Positions 27,494 to 35,561 are shown, numbered from the stretch's first letter. The stretch: 64,000 nucleotides of DNA from Flavipsychrobacter sp. (GCA_041392855.1 JAWKLD010000002.1:208384-272383); one strand, 5' to 3'. Notes: generated from the letters alone by a model not told the origin. Translations and numbers: made by a program.

Positions 27494-27847
27494 CTATTTT
27501 TTCTTTACACTATAAGCTGGCAAACTCAAAGGCGATAAGCCAATTTTGTTACCACTCTTTATTACTTCAGACTCTATCTGCACATTCATCAATTGCGACT
27601 TCGCATCCATATACTCCCACCTCAACTCTTTCAGCTCTTTATTATACTCTACTAAAGCTCTTTCTGTTTCTACCGCACGATGCGTATTACTGATATACAA
27701 CACACATAACAAAGACACAAAAGCCAGATAAGGCACATTATCCACTATCAAATCATAAGCACCGCCCATCATCCTTTTCCAATCCAGCTTGTCTTTAAAG
27801 GACGACGACTCTTCTTGCTCTTTTTCTATTTTCTTTTTCCTCCACAT
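27494..27847 (-). CDS. ftsL: FtsL-like cell division protein
   Basis: A 117-residue bitopic protein in the position of ftsL between rsmH and ftsI. A charged cytoplasmic N-terminus (MWRKKKIEKEQEES, then a linker) leads to one transmembrane segment (about residues 38-54, YLAFVSLLCVLYISN). A periplasmic coiled coil follows (about 57-95; ALVEYNKELKELRWEYMDAK). Sequence is weakly conserved in this family (Bacteroidota members are often listed as an FtsL-like putative protein), so the call rests on topology and context. Its ATG directly follows the rsmH stop codon. Its TAG stop is in the same frame as ftsI. Confidence 0.85.
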   Translation of the reverse strand: MWRKKKIEKEQEESSSFKDKLDWKRMMGGAYDLIVDNVPYLAFVSLLCVLYISNTHRAVETERALVEYNKELKELRWEYMDAKSQLMNVQIESEVIKSGNKIGLSPLSLPAYSVKKK

Positions 27848-28759
27848 TTATATACGCTCTGCTATACGAAGTCGAGCACTACGCGCTCTTGAATTATTCT
27901 TCAACTCCTCTTCTGTCGACTCTATAGATTTATTACTAAGCGGCTTCAACAATTTTTCCGACACCACTCGCCCGAACACATCTTTCTCCTCTTCTTCCCA
28001 ACTTCCTCTTTTCATAAACAACTTCACTATTCTGTCTTCTATAGAATGAAATGTAATAACACTCAACCTACCCCCCGCTTTCAAACACTTAGCCGACTGC
28101 TCTAAAAAATCTTCCAATGCACCCATTTCATCATTCACCTCTATTCTTAACGCCTGAAACACTTGCGCCAAATACCTATTCTCTTTTCCTCGTACCACAG
28201 GTGCTATCATAGCCTTGAAAGAATCTGTACTATCCAAGCCTGCCACTTCCCTTTCTTCTACTATTCTTTTAGCCAACTGCTTCGCATTTCTCACCTCGCC
28301 ATATCGCTCAAAAAGCTTATGCAACTGCTCTTCGCTATACGTCTTCAAGATATCCGCCGCTGTCATTTCCAATCGCTTGTCCATCCTCATATCCAAAGGA
28401 CCATCAAAGCGGATCGAAAAACCACGCTCTGCCGTATCAAACTGATAAGAACTCACCCCAAGATCTGCGAGTATCCCATCCACCTCTTCATACCCGTGCA
28501 ACTTCAAAAAACGCTTGATGTATCTAAAATTCTCCCTCACCTGTATCACACGCTCATCATCAGGCATATTCTGCCAAGCATCCTCATCATGATCAAAAAC
28601 GATCAAGCGACCTTTGGCATTCAACCTTTTTAATATCTCCTTACTATGACCACCACCACCAAACGTAGCATCCACATACACACCGTCGGGCCTAATTGCC
28701 AAACTATCTACAGACTCTTCAAGAAGAACTGATGTATGATAAAACCCCGAATTACTCAT
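27848..28759 (-). CDS. rsmH: 16S rRNA (cytosine1402-N4)-methyltransferase
   Basis: SAM-dependent methyltransferase (MraW) acting on C1402 in the 30S decoding centre. The SAM motif VDATFGGGGHSKEIL is at about 29-43. GILADLGVSSYQFDTAERGFSIRFDGPLDMRMD (about 98-130) is the RsmH catalytic signature, and the C-terminal VITFHSIEDRIVK (about 236-248) is near-invariant. 303 residues. It lies 2 bp after mraZ and abuts ftsL, as in the classic dcw order. Confidence 0.97.
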   Translation of the reverse strand: MSNSGFYHTSVLLEESVDSLAIRPDGVYVDATFGGGGHSKEILKRLNAKGRLIVFDHDEDAWQNMPDDERVIQVRENFRYIKRFLKLHGYEEVDGILADLGVSSYQFDTAERGFSIRFDGPLDMRMDKRLEMTAADILKTYSEEQLHKLFERYGEVRNAKQLAKRIVEEREVAGLDSTDSFKAMIAPVVRGKENRYLAQVFQALRIEVNDEMGALEDFLEQSAKCLKAGGRLSVITFHSIEDRIVKLFMKRGSWEEEEKDVFGRVVSEKLLKPLSNKSIESTEEELKNNSRARSARLRIAERI

Positions 28760-28761
28760 TA

Positions 28762-29229
28762 CTACAAATCGTCAAAAGGATTCACAAAATCACCACCTGC
28801 CACTTCTGCTGCCAGGTCACTAAAGTTGGCCGCATTACTACTTATATAATTATGATAGGTTGCTCTATCCCACAACTCCACTTTGCTTCCTTGCGCAGAG
28901 AACACCATCTCTTTCTTTATACCTGCATATTCCTGTAATGACTTTGGCACCAAAACCCTACCCGCAGAATCCACGTCCACAAATGTGGCGCCGTTCATAA
29001 ACAAACGCTTAAACTCTCTTACCTTTGGATTAAAATCATTCAGCTTGTTTACTTTTTCAGCCAACTTATTCCAACTCTCAAGAGGATATAACGTTAAACA
29101 ACTTTCAAATCCACGATTAATAACGAAACGCGAAGCCGCCTCTTCCGAGAGCTGCTTACGGAAACCCGAAGGAAGCAAAAAGCGCCCTTTGGTATCCAAT
29201 GCTATTTCGTATTCTCCTAGTAGATTCAT
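28762..29229 (-). CDS. mraZ: Transcriptional regulator MraZ
   Basis: First gene of the dcw cluster. 155 residues from the ATG at 29229 (MNLLGEYEIALDTKGRFLLP). Two SpoVT-AbrB-type domains are visible, with the repeated pattern LDTKGRFLLPSGFRKQL (about 11-27) and VDSAGRVLVPKSLQEYAG (about 86-103), which in MraZ form a ring of DNA-binding loops. MraZ in E. coli represses its own operon by binding direct repeats. A GTG 12 codons upstream would extend the protein but lacks family support. Five GTG-cored boxes 38-80 bp before the ATG are the likely operator. Confidence 0.96.
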   Translation of the reverse strand: MNLLGEYEIALDTKGRFLLPSGFRKQLSEEAASRFVINRGFESCLTLYPLESWNKLAEKVNKLNDFNPKVREFKRLFMNGATFVDVDSAGRVLVPKSLQEYAGIKKEMVFSAQGSKVELWDRATYHNYISSNAANFSDLAAEVAGGDFVNPFDDL

Positions 29230-29266
29230 ATCAGAAACACTGCCTTTAACAGAAAGGCAATACACT

Positions 29267-29309
29267 CACAAAATAACACACTTTCCCACAATTCTACACA
29301 AAAAGACAC
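29267..29309 (-). promoter_or_regulatory. Candidate MraZ operator: five GTG boxes at 10-bp spacing
   Basis: Read on the minus strand, GTG occurs at 29309, 29299, 29289, 29279 and 29269, exactly 10 bp apart, giving boxes GTGTC, GTGTA, GTGGG, GTGTT and GTGAG with AT-rich spacers. E. coli MraZ binds TGGGN direct repeats with 5-bp spacers, which is the same 10-bp period. The boxes lie 38-80 bp upstream of the mraZ ATG. Seen in sequence; the binding itself is inferred. Confidence 0.65.
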
Positions 29310-29491
29310 CTACATATTTATCCACAAGAACATGAACCCCAAAAACCAATACAGCATTACAATACAGGGGATTTTACTACTTATGAGAAACTACACATGT
29401 TTATATCATGTGAATTTCTGTGCAAAACTTGTTAATATCGCTGTTTAACAGAGTTTTAAGCACTTATTTATCTATTTATAAAGTATTTATG

Positions 29492-29499
29492 TACCTTTG
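29492..29499 (+). promoter_or_regulatory. Bacteroidota -7 element for bamD-rpoZ
   Basis: TACCTTTG matches TAnnTTTG exactly and lies 26 bp before the GTG start of bamD. I see no clear TTG at the -33 position. Confidence 0.6.
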
Positions 29500-29525
29500 C
29501 GGGCTCTGTTTATAATAAAGGTCGC

Positions 29526-30329
29526 GTGAAGAATTATTTGGTTGTTTTCATGAGTTTACTATTGTTAGCCTCTTGTACAGGATACGAGAGAGTACTTAAA
29601 AGTAATGATGTAAACTATAAGCTTAAAAAAGCTAATGAATACTTTGAAAAAAAGAAGTACTCACAAGCCAACCAATTGTACGAAAGCCTAATACCCGTAA
29701 TGAAACAGACTCGTAACTACGAGCCACTTTATTACAGATACGCTTACACATTCTACTACCTAAAAGATTATTTATCAGCGTCTTATCACTTCAAGAACTT
29801 TTTTGACTTCTTCCCTAGTAGTAAAGATGCTGAAGAGTGCGAATTCTTATATGGCTACTGTTTATATAAAGAGTCTCCAAAATCTTCACTAGACCAAACC
29901 TATACAATAAAAGCTGTTGAAGCCTTACAATCGTTCATCAATGTTCACCCGCAGTCAAAAAAAGTAAGTGAGGCAAGCAAAATAATTTCTGATTGCAGGA
30001 CGAAACTTGAGACTAAGGATGCAGCTGCAGCAAAGCTTTATTACAACATTGGTCAATACAAAGCATCAGGCGTTGCCTACCAAATGGTAACCAGAAACTA
30101 TCTTAGCTCTACTAAAATAGACTACTATCAGTATATGATCGTTAAGTCTTGGTTCAACTACGCAAAAGCCAGCGTAAAGAGCAAACAAGAAGAGCGTTTT
30201 GCAACTGCAATTGAAGCTTATAAAGAATTAGTTGATACATATCCAAAATCTCAATACCTTCGCGAAGCTGAAGAGTATAATACTCAAGCTGAGAATTACA
30301 TAAAAAAAATACGTGATGAGCACAAATAA
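29526..30329 (+). CDS. bamD: Outer membrane protein assembly factor BamD (lipoprotein)
   Basis: TPR lipoprotein of the BAM complex, held on the periplasmic face of the outer membrane. A short signal peptide leads to lipobox LLASC with Cys17. Five TPR-like helical pairs follow, with KKANEYFEKKKYSQANQLYESL, YYRYAYTFYYLKDYLSASYHFKNF and ALQSFINVHPQSKKVSEASK resembling BamD repeats. 267 residues. The start is GTG (29526); no upstream ATG in frame precedes the signal peptide. The rpoZ ATG lies inside its last codons, so the two genes are co-transcribed. Confidence 0.92.
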   Translation: MKNYLVVFMSLLLLASCTGYERVLKSNDVNYKLKKANEYFEKKKYSQANQLYESLIPVMKQTRNYEPLYYRYAYTFYYLKDYLSASYHFKNFFDFFPSSKDAEECEFLYGYCLYKESPKSSLDQTYTIKAVEALQSFINVHPQSKKVSEASKIISDCRTKLETKDAAAAKLYYNIGQYKASGVAYQMVTRNYLSSTKIDYYQYMIVKSWFNYAKASVKSKQEERFATAIEAYKELVDTYPKSQYLREAEEYNTQAENYIKKIRDEHK

Positions 30330-30636
30330 GAAAGCAATTGCAGCAGTACAGCCAATGGCAATTACGCAAGACGTAACAGCCATTAAGGAAAAAACTGGCA
30401 ACCTATATGAGTCTATCGCTATCATAGCTAAACGCTCAAATCAAATTGCAGTGAATATGAAAGAAGAGTTGCACCGCAAGCTTGATGAATTCACTATCCA
30501 TGCTGACAACTTGGAAGAAATTCACGAAAACAAAGAGCAAATAGAGATATCTAAGATATATGAGCGTATGGCTAACCCTGCACGTTTGGCTACTGCAGAA
30601 TTTATGGATGATAAAATATACCACCGTAAGAAATAA
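30316..30636 (+). CDS. rpoZ: DNA-directed RNA polymerase omega subunit (Bacteroidota type)
   Basis: Small RNA polymerase subunit of 106 residues. The core KTGNLYESIAIIAKRSNQI (about 26-44) is the omega motif that folds around the beta-prime C-terminus; the rest follows the Bacteroidota form, ending AEFMDDKIYHRKK. It starts at an ATG one codon after a GTG and overlaps the end of bamD by 14 bp. A strong terminator lies 22 bp downstream. Confidence 0.92.
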   Translation: MSTNKKAIAAVQPMAITQDVTAIKEKTGNLYESIAIIAKRSNQIAVNMKEELHRKLDEFTIHADNLEEIHENKEQIEISKIYERMANPARLATAEFMDDKIYHRKK

Positions 30637-30658
30637 TACGTTCTTATTAAGATAAATT

Positions 30659-30690
30659 AAAGCTGTTTCGTTAATTCGAAGCAGCTTTTC
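30659..30690 (+). terminator. Terminator after bamD-rpoZ
   Basis: AAAGCTG plus TTCG pairs with CGAA plus CAGCTTT around TTAATT, with one mismatch, followed by a short T/C run. Confidence 0.78.
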
Positions 30691-30721
30691 TCTTTAAAAT
30701 GCCCTAAGCTTTTGGAAATCA

Positions 30722-30729
30722 TATATTTG
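30722..30729 (+). promoter_or_regulatory. -7 element very close to the YjjG-type gene start
   Basis: TATATTTG (exact TAnnTTTG) ends only 5 bp before the ATG at 30735. If used, the message would be leaderless or nearly so. Confidence 0.5.
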
Positions 30730-30734
30730 TAATA

Positions 30735-31433
30735 ATGAAGAAACAATACAAGCATCTCTTTTTTGATTTAGACCATACACTTTGGGACTTCGACAAAAAC
30801 TCCAGATATACGCTTGAAAAACTATATCAGGAATATGAACTGGAGCAAAGAGGAATATATGACTTCGAAGAGTTTTTCACTAAATACAATGCTCATAACG
30901 ACAAACTTTGGGACAAGTTTAGAAAAGGACATATAAAAAGAGATGAGCTGAGATGGAAACGCCTATGGCTGACCCTTATAGACTACAAAATTGGAGATAC
31001 TGCTTTGGCTCACGAAATGAGCTCTGCTTATTTGGAAATACTGCCAGTACAAAAAGAGCTAACGCCTTATGCCAAAGAAGTTCTAGACCATTGCAAAGAC
31101 AAATATCAAATACATATTATCACTAATGGCTTCCACGCTACTCAAAAGCTAAAGTTGCAGTATTCCGGCATTTCAAGTTATTTTTCTGAAATAATATCCT
31201 CGGAAGGCAGCAATAGCATGAAACCTCGTCCTGAAATCTATGAATTTGCTCTAAATGCAACTGGCGCTACTGAAGAAGACAGTATTATGATAGGAGACGC
31301 ACTTGAAGTAGATGTAAAAGGTGCGGCCAATGCTGGTTGGGATCAAGTTTATTATAACCCACACCAAATAGAGCATAATAGTCAACCTACTTATGAGATC
31401 ACCTCTTTAAAAGAGCTATTGACCATTTTCTAA
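30735..31433 (+). CDS. YjjG family noncanonical pyrimidine nucleotidase (HAD hydrolase)
   Basis: HAD-superfamily 5'-nucleotidase of 232 residues. HAD motif I is FFDLDHTLWDF (Asp nucleophile at residue 11, acid at 13); motif II is the Thr in IHIITNGF (about 132-139); motif III Lys is in SNSMKPRPEIYEFAL (about 156-170); motif IV is MIGDALEVDVKGA (about 181-193). Family members clear dUMP, dTMP and damaged pyrimidine nucleotides. The C1 cap is helical (about 20-90). The gene is convergent with the DUF721 gene, and the two stop codons abut at 31433/31434. Confidence 0.9.
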   Translation: MKKQYKHLFFDLDHTLWDFDKNSRYTLEKLYQEYELEQRGIYDFEEFFTKYNAHNDKLWDKFRKGHIKRDELRWKRLWLTLIDYKIGDTALAHEMSSAYLEILPVQKELTPYAKEVLDHCKDKYQIHIITNGFHATQKLKLQYSGISSYFSEIISSEGSNSMKPRPEIYEFALNATGATEEDSIMIGDALEVDVKGAANAGWDQVYYNPHQIEHNSQPTYEITSLKELLTIF

Positions 31434-31715
31434 CTATTTCACTATAATATCGCGAATAGCTGTCTCTTCCAGATATTCATTGATATTATTTATAAGTTGT
31501 TGTTTACCAAGCTGTAACTCTTGTTTAAGGGGAGCCACATCAGTATAAATGGTCAATATGCCATTATCGTAATACATATTACGTGTATATTTAGCTATTG
31601 TTTTCCCCACTATCGTCTCCCATTCCTGTTTTAGGCGTAACTCTATTACTTTGGGCTTCCAGCCCGATTTTTGCATTAATAAATTGATAGCTTCGCCTAT
31701 GCTATATTGCCCCAT
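31434..31715 (-). CDS. DUF721 domain-containing protein
   Basis: A 93-residue single-domain protein. The pattern SIGEAINLLMQKSGWKPKVIELRLKQEWETIVGKTIAKYT, then a central ILTIYTDVAPLKQELQLGKQQLINNIN, is the DUF721 (DciA-like N-terminal) signature. DciA proteins load or assist the replicative helicase in many bacteria that lack DnaC. Bacteroidota have short DUF721 proteins, and this one lacks the extra N-terminal region of long DciA. A role in helicase loading is family-level inference. Confidence 0.85.
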   Translation of the reverse strand: MGQYSIGEAINLLMQKSGWKPKVIELRLKQEWETIVGKTIAKYTRNMYYDNGILTIYTDVAPLKQELQLGKQQLINNINEYLEETAIRDIIVK

Positions 31716-31794
31716 AGCTGCAAGTTACACAAAACCCCTGTCTGGTAATAGGATATAGTTATAATAGTTAAAAGAAATATTTAAAGAAAAAAAA

Positions 31795-31823
31795 TTGTTC
31801 CTCAAGTCTTTTTCCTATCTTTG
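31795..31823 (+). promoter_or_regulatory. Bacteroidota-type promoter of rpsO
   Basis: TTG at 31795-31797, an 18-bp spacer and TATCTTTG at 31816-31823 match the -33/-7 consensus well. The -7 element ends 41 bp before the rpsO ATG. Confidence 0.75.
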
Positions 31824-31864
31824 CGAACTGAAAAATAGTGTCGTTATATAAAAATTTGATGTAG

Positions 31865-32137
31865 ATGTCATATTTAGCTGCCGATAAGAAGGCAAATATC
31901 TTTAAAACATTTGGTGGTTCTGAAACCAACACTGGCTCTATCGAGGGTCAAATTGCTATGCTTACAGAGCGTATCAATCACATTTCTAAACATTTGAAGC
32001 AGAACAAAAAGGACTATTCAACTCACCGTGGGTTGATGAAGATGGTAGGCCGTCGTAAGCGCTTACTACAGTACCTAAGCCGCACAAACCTTGAATCTTA
32101 CCGTGCGCTTCTTGAAAAGCTTGGATTACGTAAATAA
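31865..32137 (+). CDS. rpsO: 30S ribosomal protein S15
   Basis: 90 residues, binds the three-way junction of 16S rRNA. The motifs TGSIEGQIAMLTERINHISKHLKQ and KDYSTHRGLMKMVGRRKRLLQYL (about 44-66) are nearly invariant in S15. It has an independent promoter, and a terminator-like hairpin separates it from pnp. The rpsO-pnp pair is conserved across bacteria. Confidence 0.97.
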   Translation: MSYLAADKKANIFKTFGGSETNTGSIEGQIAMLTERINHISKHLKQNKKDYSTHRGLMKMVGRRKRLLQYLSRTNLESYRALLEKLGLRK

Positions 32138-32153
32138 CAACTTACTTTTATAG

Positions 32154-32188
32154 CTATTCCCAACTTCCTTAGTTGGGAATAGTCTTTT
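32154..32188 (+). terminator. Hairpin between rpsO and pnp
   Basis: Perfect 11-bp stem CTATTCCCAAC / GTTGGGAATAG with loop TTCCTTA, followed by TCTTTT. It may be a partial terminator or an RNA-processing site, as in the E. coli rpsO-pnp message. Confidence 0.7.
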
Positions 32189-32212
32189 ATAAACATATTT
32201 AAAAAATATCTT

Positions 32213-34561
32213 ATGATTCCCAACCCCATTTCCGTATCCTTCAAAATGGGCGACGGACGTGAAGTTAGCATAGAGACGGGTAGAATGGCCCGCCAAGCCG
32301 ATGGTGCTGTAGTAGTACGCATGGGCAATTGTATGTTACTCGCTACTGTTGTTGCAGCAAAAGAACCTAAACCCGGACAATCATTCTTCCCGCTAAGTGT
32401 AGATTATCAAGAAAAATTTGCTTCTGCTGGTCGTATACCAGGGTCGTTCTTTAAACGTGAAGGTCGTATTAGCGATTCTGAAATTTTAGTATCTCGTCTT
32501 GTAGACCGTGCTTTGCGTCCTCTATTCCCTAATGAGTATAGATGCGATGTACAAGTACTTATATCTCTTATATCATCTGACCCTGAAGTTGCTCCAGACG
32601 CACTAGCTTGCCTTGCTGCATCTGCAGCAATGTCTGTATCAGAAGTGCCTATTGAAGAAGTAATTTCTGAAGTAAGAGTAGCTCGTATAGATGGTGAATA
32701 TGTTATTAACCCTAAGCCTTCTCAAATAGATGGCGCAGACATGAACTTCATCATTGCTGCTACTGAGAAAAACATCATGATGGTAGAGGGCGAGTCTAAA
32801 GAGTGTCAGGAAGAAGATGTCATCAAAGCTATCGAAATAGCACACGCTGCTATACGCGAGCAAATAAAAGCACAGCTTGAGCTTAGAGCAAAAGTAGGTG
32901 TTACTTCAAGACGTGAAGTGACTGTTCCATACGAAAACGAAGAACTTAAGAAGCGTATTGAAGAGTTTGCCTCTGCTAGGATATTGGAAGCTGCAAAAGC
33001 TGCTAGCCCTAAACATGAGCGTAGCGATGCTTTAAAAGCTATTCGTGACGACTTTGATGCTAGCATAGCAGAAGAAGAAATGAGCGAAGAAGATCAAGCT
33101 CTAGTAAGCAAATACTTTGGCAAAACGGAGAAGACAATAATCCGTAACATGGTGCTTGATACACGCAAGCGTCTTGACGGTCGTGAGCTAAACCAAGTAC
33201 GTCCACTTACCATTGAAGTTGATCCACTACCGTCACCACATGGCTCTGCATTATTTACCCGTGGTGAAACGCAATCTTTAACAACAGTTACACTAGGTAC
33301 AAGTGTAGATGAGCTACTGGTTGAAACAGCAGCTACATCTGACTACCAAAAATTCATACTGCACTACAACTTCCCTCCATTCTCTACAGGAGAAACAAGA
33401 CCAATGCGTGGTCCTGGGCGTAGAGAGGTAGGTCATGGTGCTTTGGCAAGACGTTCTCTAGCGCAAATGCTGCCTAAAGACGAAGACTTCCCATACACTA
33501 TACGTATAGTATCTGACATATTAGAATCTAATGGTTCTTCTTCTATGGCTACAGTTTGTGCCGGTTCATTAGCAATGATGGATGCAGGTATCCCTTACCC
33601 TAAACACGTAAGTGGTGTGGCAATGGGTATGATCGCCGAAGGAGATAAATATGCGATACTAACGGATATACTTGGTGATGAAGATCACTTGGGTGACATG
33701 GATTTTAAAGTAACTGGTACTCGTGATGGTATCTGTGGTATCCAGATGGATATTAAGGTAGATGGTTTAAGCATGGAAGTATTAGGTCAAGCATTAGCAC
33801 AAGCTCGTGAAGGCCGCCTACACATACTAGATGCTATGTATGAGACCATTCCTTCTCCTCGTGCTGAATTTAAACCACAAACTCCAAGAATTGAACAATT
33901 GATCATCGATCGCGAATTTATCGGTGCTGTAATAGGACCAGGCGGTAAGATCATTCAAGAGATTCAACGTGAGACAGGTGCTACTGTAAATATTGAAGAA
34001 GTAGACAACAAAGGTGTTGTTAAGATATTCTCTTCTAATAAAGAGACTATTGACAAAGCACTTACTTGGATAAAAGGTATCGTAGCTGAGCCAGAAATTG
34101 GCGAAACTTATGAGGGTAAAGTAAAATCAATAGTTCCATTTGGTGCATTTATTGAGTTTATGCCTGGTAAAGAAGGGCTACTACACATTTCTGAGGTTAG
34201 CTGGTCTCGTTTAGATACACTTGAGGGTGTTATGGCTGAAGGTGATACTGTAAAGATCAAACTAATAGGTACTGATCCTAAGTCTGGCAAACTTCGCCTT
34301 AGCCGCAAGGTGTTAATGGAGAAGCCGGAAGGGTATGTAGAGCCTGAAAAGCGCGAGCGCAGAGGTGGTGATGACCGCAGAGGCGACCGTAGAGGTGGTG
34401 GTGATAGAAGAGGTGGTGACCGTCGTGACAATCGCAGAGGCGGTGACGACCGTAGAGGCGAGCGCCGTGAAAGACCAAGACCAGAGAACAATGGTAGCAA
34501 AGAACAAAAACCAGAGCAACCGCAACAAGACGACAACAACGATGCAGACATGAAACTGTAA
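32213..34561 (+). CDS. pnp: Polyribonucleotide nucleotidyltransferase (PNPase)
   Basis: Phosphorolytic 3'-5' exoribonuclease. Two RNase PH domains: the first (about 10-210) with SFFKREGRISDSEILVSRLVDRALRPLF, the second (about 315-540) with FSTGETRPMRGPGRREVGHG and the active-site IVSDILESNGSSSMATVC and DILGDEDHLGDMDFKVTGT. A KH domain (about 560-620; IGAVIGPGGKIIQEI) and an S1 domain (about 632-700) follow. The last 75 or so residues form an Arg/Gly/Asp-rich tail of repeats such as GGDRRG that is absent from E. coli PNPase. 782 residues. A strong terminator begins 22 bp downstream. Confidence 0.97.
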   Translation: MIPNPISVSFKMGDGREVSIETGRMARQADGAVVVRMGNCMLLATVVAAKEPKPGQSFFPLSVDYQEKFASAGRIPGSFFKREGRISDSEILVSRLVDRALRPLFPNEYRCDVQVLISLISSDPEVAPDALACLAASAAMSVSEVPIEEVISEVRVARIDGEYVINPKPSQIDGADMNFIIAATEKNIMMVEGESKECQEEDVIKAIEIAHAAIREQIKAQLELRAKVGVTSRREVTVPYENEELKKRIEEFASARILEAAKAASPKHERSDALKAIRDDFDASIAEEEMSEEDQALVSKYFGKTEKTIIRNMVLDTRKRLDGRELNQVRPLTIEVDPLPSPHGSALFTRGETQSLTTVTLGTSVDELLVETAATSDYQKFILHYNFPPFSTGETRPMRGPGRREVGHGALARRSLAQMLPKDEDFPYTIRIVSDILESNGSSSMATVCAGSLAMMDAGIPYPKHVSGVAMGMIAEGDKYAILTDILGDEDHLGDMDFKVTGTRDGICGIQMDIKVDGLSMEVLGQALAQAREGRLHILDAMYETIPSPRAEFKPQTPRIEQLIIDREFIGAVIGPGGKIIQEIQRETGATVNIEEVDNKGVVKIFSSNKETIDKALTWIKGIVAEPEIGETYEGKVKSIVPFGAFIEFMPGKEGLLHISEVSWSRLDTLEGVMAEGDTVKIKLIGTDPKSGKLRLSRKVLMEKPEGYVEPEKRERRGGDDRRGDRRGGGDRRGGDRRDNRRGGDDRRGERRERPRPENNGSKEQKPEQPQQDDNNDADMKL

Positions 34562-34582
34562 TCTTTGAAGTTAATATCACTA

Positions 34583-34610
34583 AGCCTCGCATTAAATGCG
34601 AGGCTTTTTT
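34583..34610 (+). terminator. Terminator of rpsO-pnp
   Basis: AGCCTCGCATT / AATGCGAGGCT, an 11-bp stem with a 1-nt offset in the loop, followed by six T residues. Confidence 0.92.
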
Positions 34611-34658
34611 GTATCCATTCTCAATTGCCTATGTACTTCTTTTCAGTATATTGCTATT

Positions 34659-35561
34659 ATGGAATCAAACGATGCTATTAGAGAAATCCTGTATAACCCA
34701 ATGATACAAAAGGGTGTGGCTGTTTTTGTTGGTGTAGCTATTATTTGGGGTATCATAAAACTGTTGCAAAAGAACCTTGCATCTAGAATCAAGAACAATG
34801 AAGCCAGATATAAAACCAGAAAACTCACTTCATTTATTGGTTTTCTCCTTACTGCTTTACTCGTCACGATCGTATTTAGCGAAAGACTAGGCGGGCTTAC
34901 CGTTGCCATAGGCGTTGCGGGTGCAGGTATTGCCTTTGCACTACAAGAAGTAATCGTGAGTGTTGCGGGATGGATGGCCATTATATTTGGCAACTTCTAC
35001 AAAACAGGAGACAGGGTACAACTAGGAGGTATTAAAGGCGATGTAATAGACATAGGAGTATTGCGTACAACCATTATGGAAACAGGAGAATGGGTAGATG
35101 GTGACCTATATAATGGTAGAATTGTACTAGTAGCTAATAGTTTTGTTTTCAAAGAACCAGTCTTCAACTACTCCGGAGATTTTGGATTTCTTTGGGATGA
35201 GCTTAAGCTTCCCGTACAGTTTAGCAGCAATTTTGACAAAGCAAGGTCCATGTTATTAGCTATAGCAAAAGAAGCAGTTGGAGAATACACCGTTGGGGCT
35301 AACAAAGAATGGGAAGCTATGCTCAGAAAATACAGAATAGAGAATGCAAAAACAGAACCACAAGTATCATTGGCGATAATAGATGGAGGTGCTGTTTTCA
35401 CGCTCAGGTATGTTGTAGATTTTAAACTAAGAAGAAGTATAAAGGACAAGATATATAGTCGTATTCTGGAGCAAGTAAAAACTGCTGACGACATTTTCTT
35501 ACCTGCAAGCACCATACAAATAACTGATGCTCCAGATATCAATGTAAAAATCAAAGAATAG
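34659..35561 (+). CDS. Small-conductance mechanosensitive ion channel (MscS family)
   Basis: 300-residue integral membrane protein. Transmembrane segments at about residues 18-38 and 58-80, then the pore helix TM3 region LTVAIGVAGAGIAFALQEVIVSVAGWMAIIFGNFYKTGDRVQLG, which includes the Gly/Ala-rich packing of MscS and the beta-domain entry GDRV. The C-terminal half is the cytoplasmic vestibule. Such channels open on hypoosmotic shock. The true start is the ATG at 34659; an upstream in-frame start would sit inside the pnp terminator. It is convergent with the GT4 gene, overlapping by 11 bp. Confidence 0.92.
   Translation: MESNDAIREILYNPMIQKGVAVFVGVAIIWGIIKLLQKNLASRIKNNEARYKTRKLTSFIGFLLTALLVTIVFSERLGGLTVAIGVAGAGIAFALQEVIVSVAGWMAIIFGNFYKTGDRVQLGGIKGDVIDIGVLRTTIMETGEWVDGDLYNGRIVLVANSFVFKEPVFNYSGDFGFLWDELKLPVQFSSNFDKARSMLLAIAKEAVGEYTVGANKEWEAMLRKYRIENAKTEPQVSLAIIDGGAVFTLRYVVDFKLRRSIKDKIYSRILEQVKTADDIFLPASTIQITDAPDINVKIKE

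Noticed and set aside
28163..28633. Plus-strand open frame of 156 codons opposite rsmH
   Set aside because: It lies wholly within the well-conserved rsmH gene, its translation is rich in Cys/His/Leu from reversed codons and resembles no family.
34299..34592. Minus-strand frames over the pnp repeat tail
   Set aside because: They reflect the repeated Arg/Gly codons read in reverse (strings of His, Thr, Val or Ser) and overlap the terminator.
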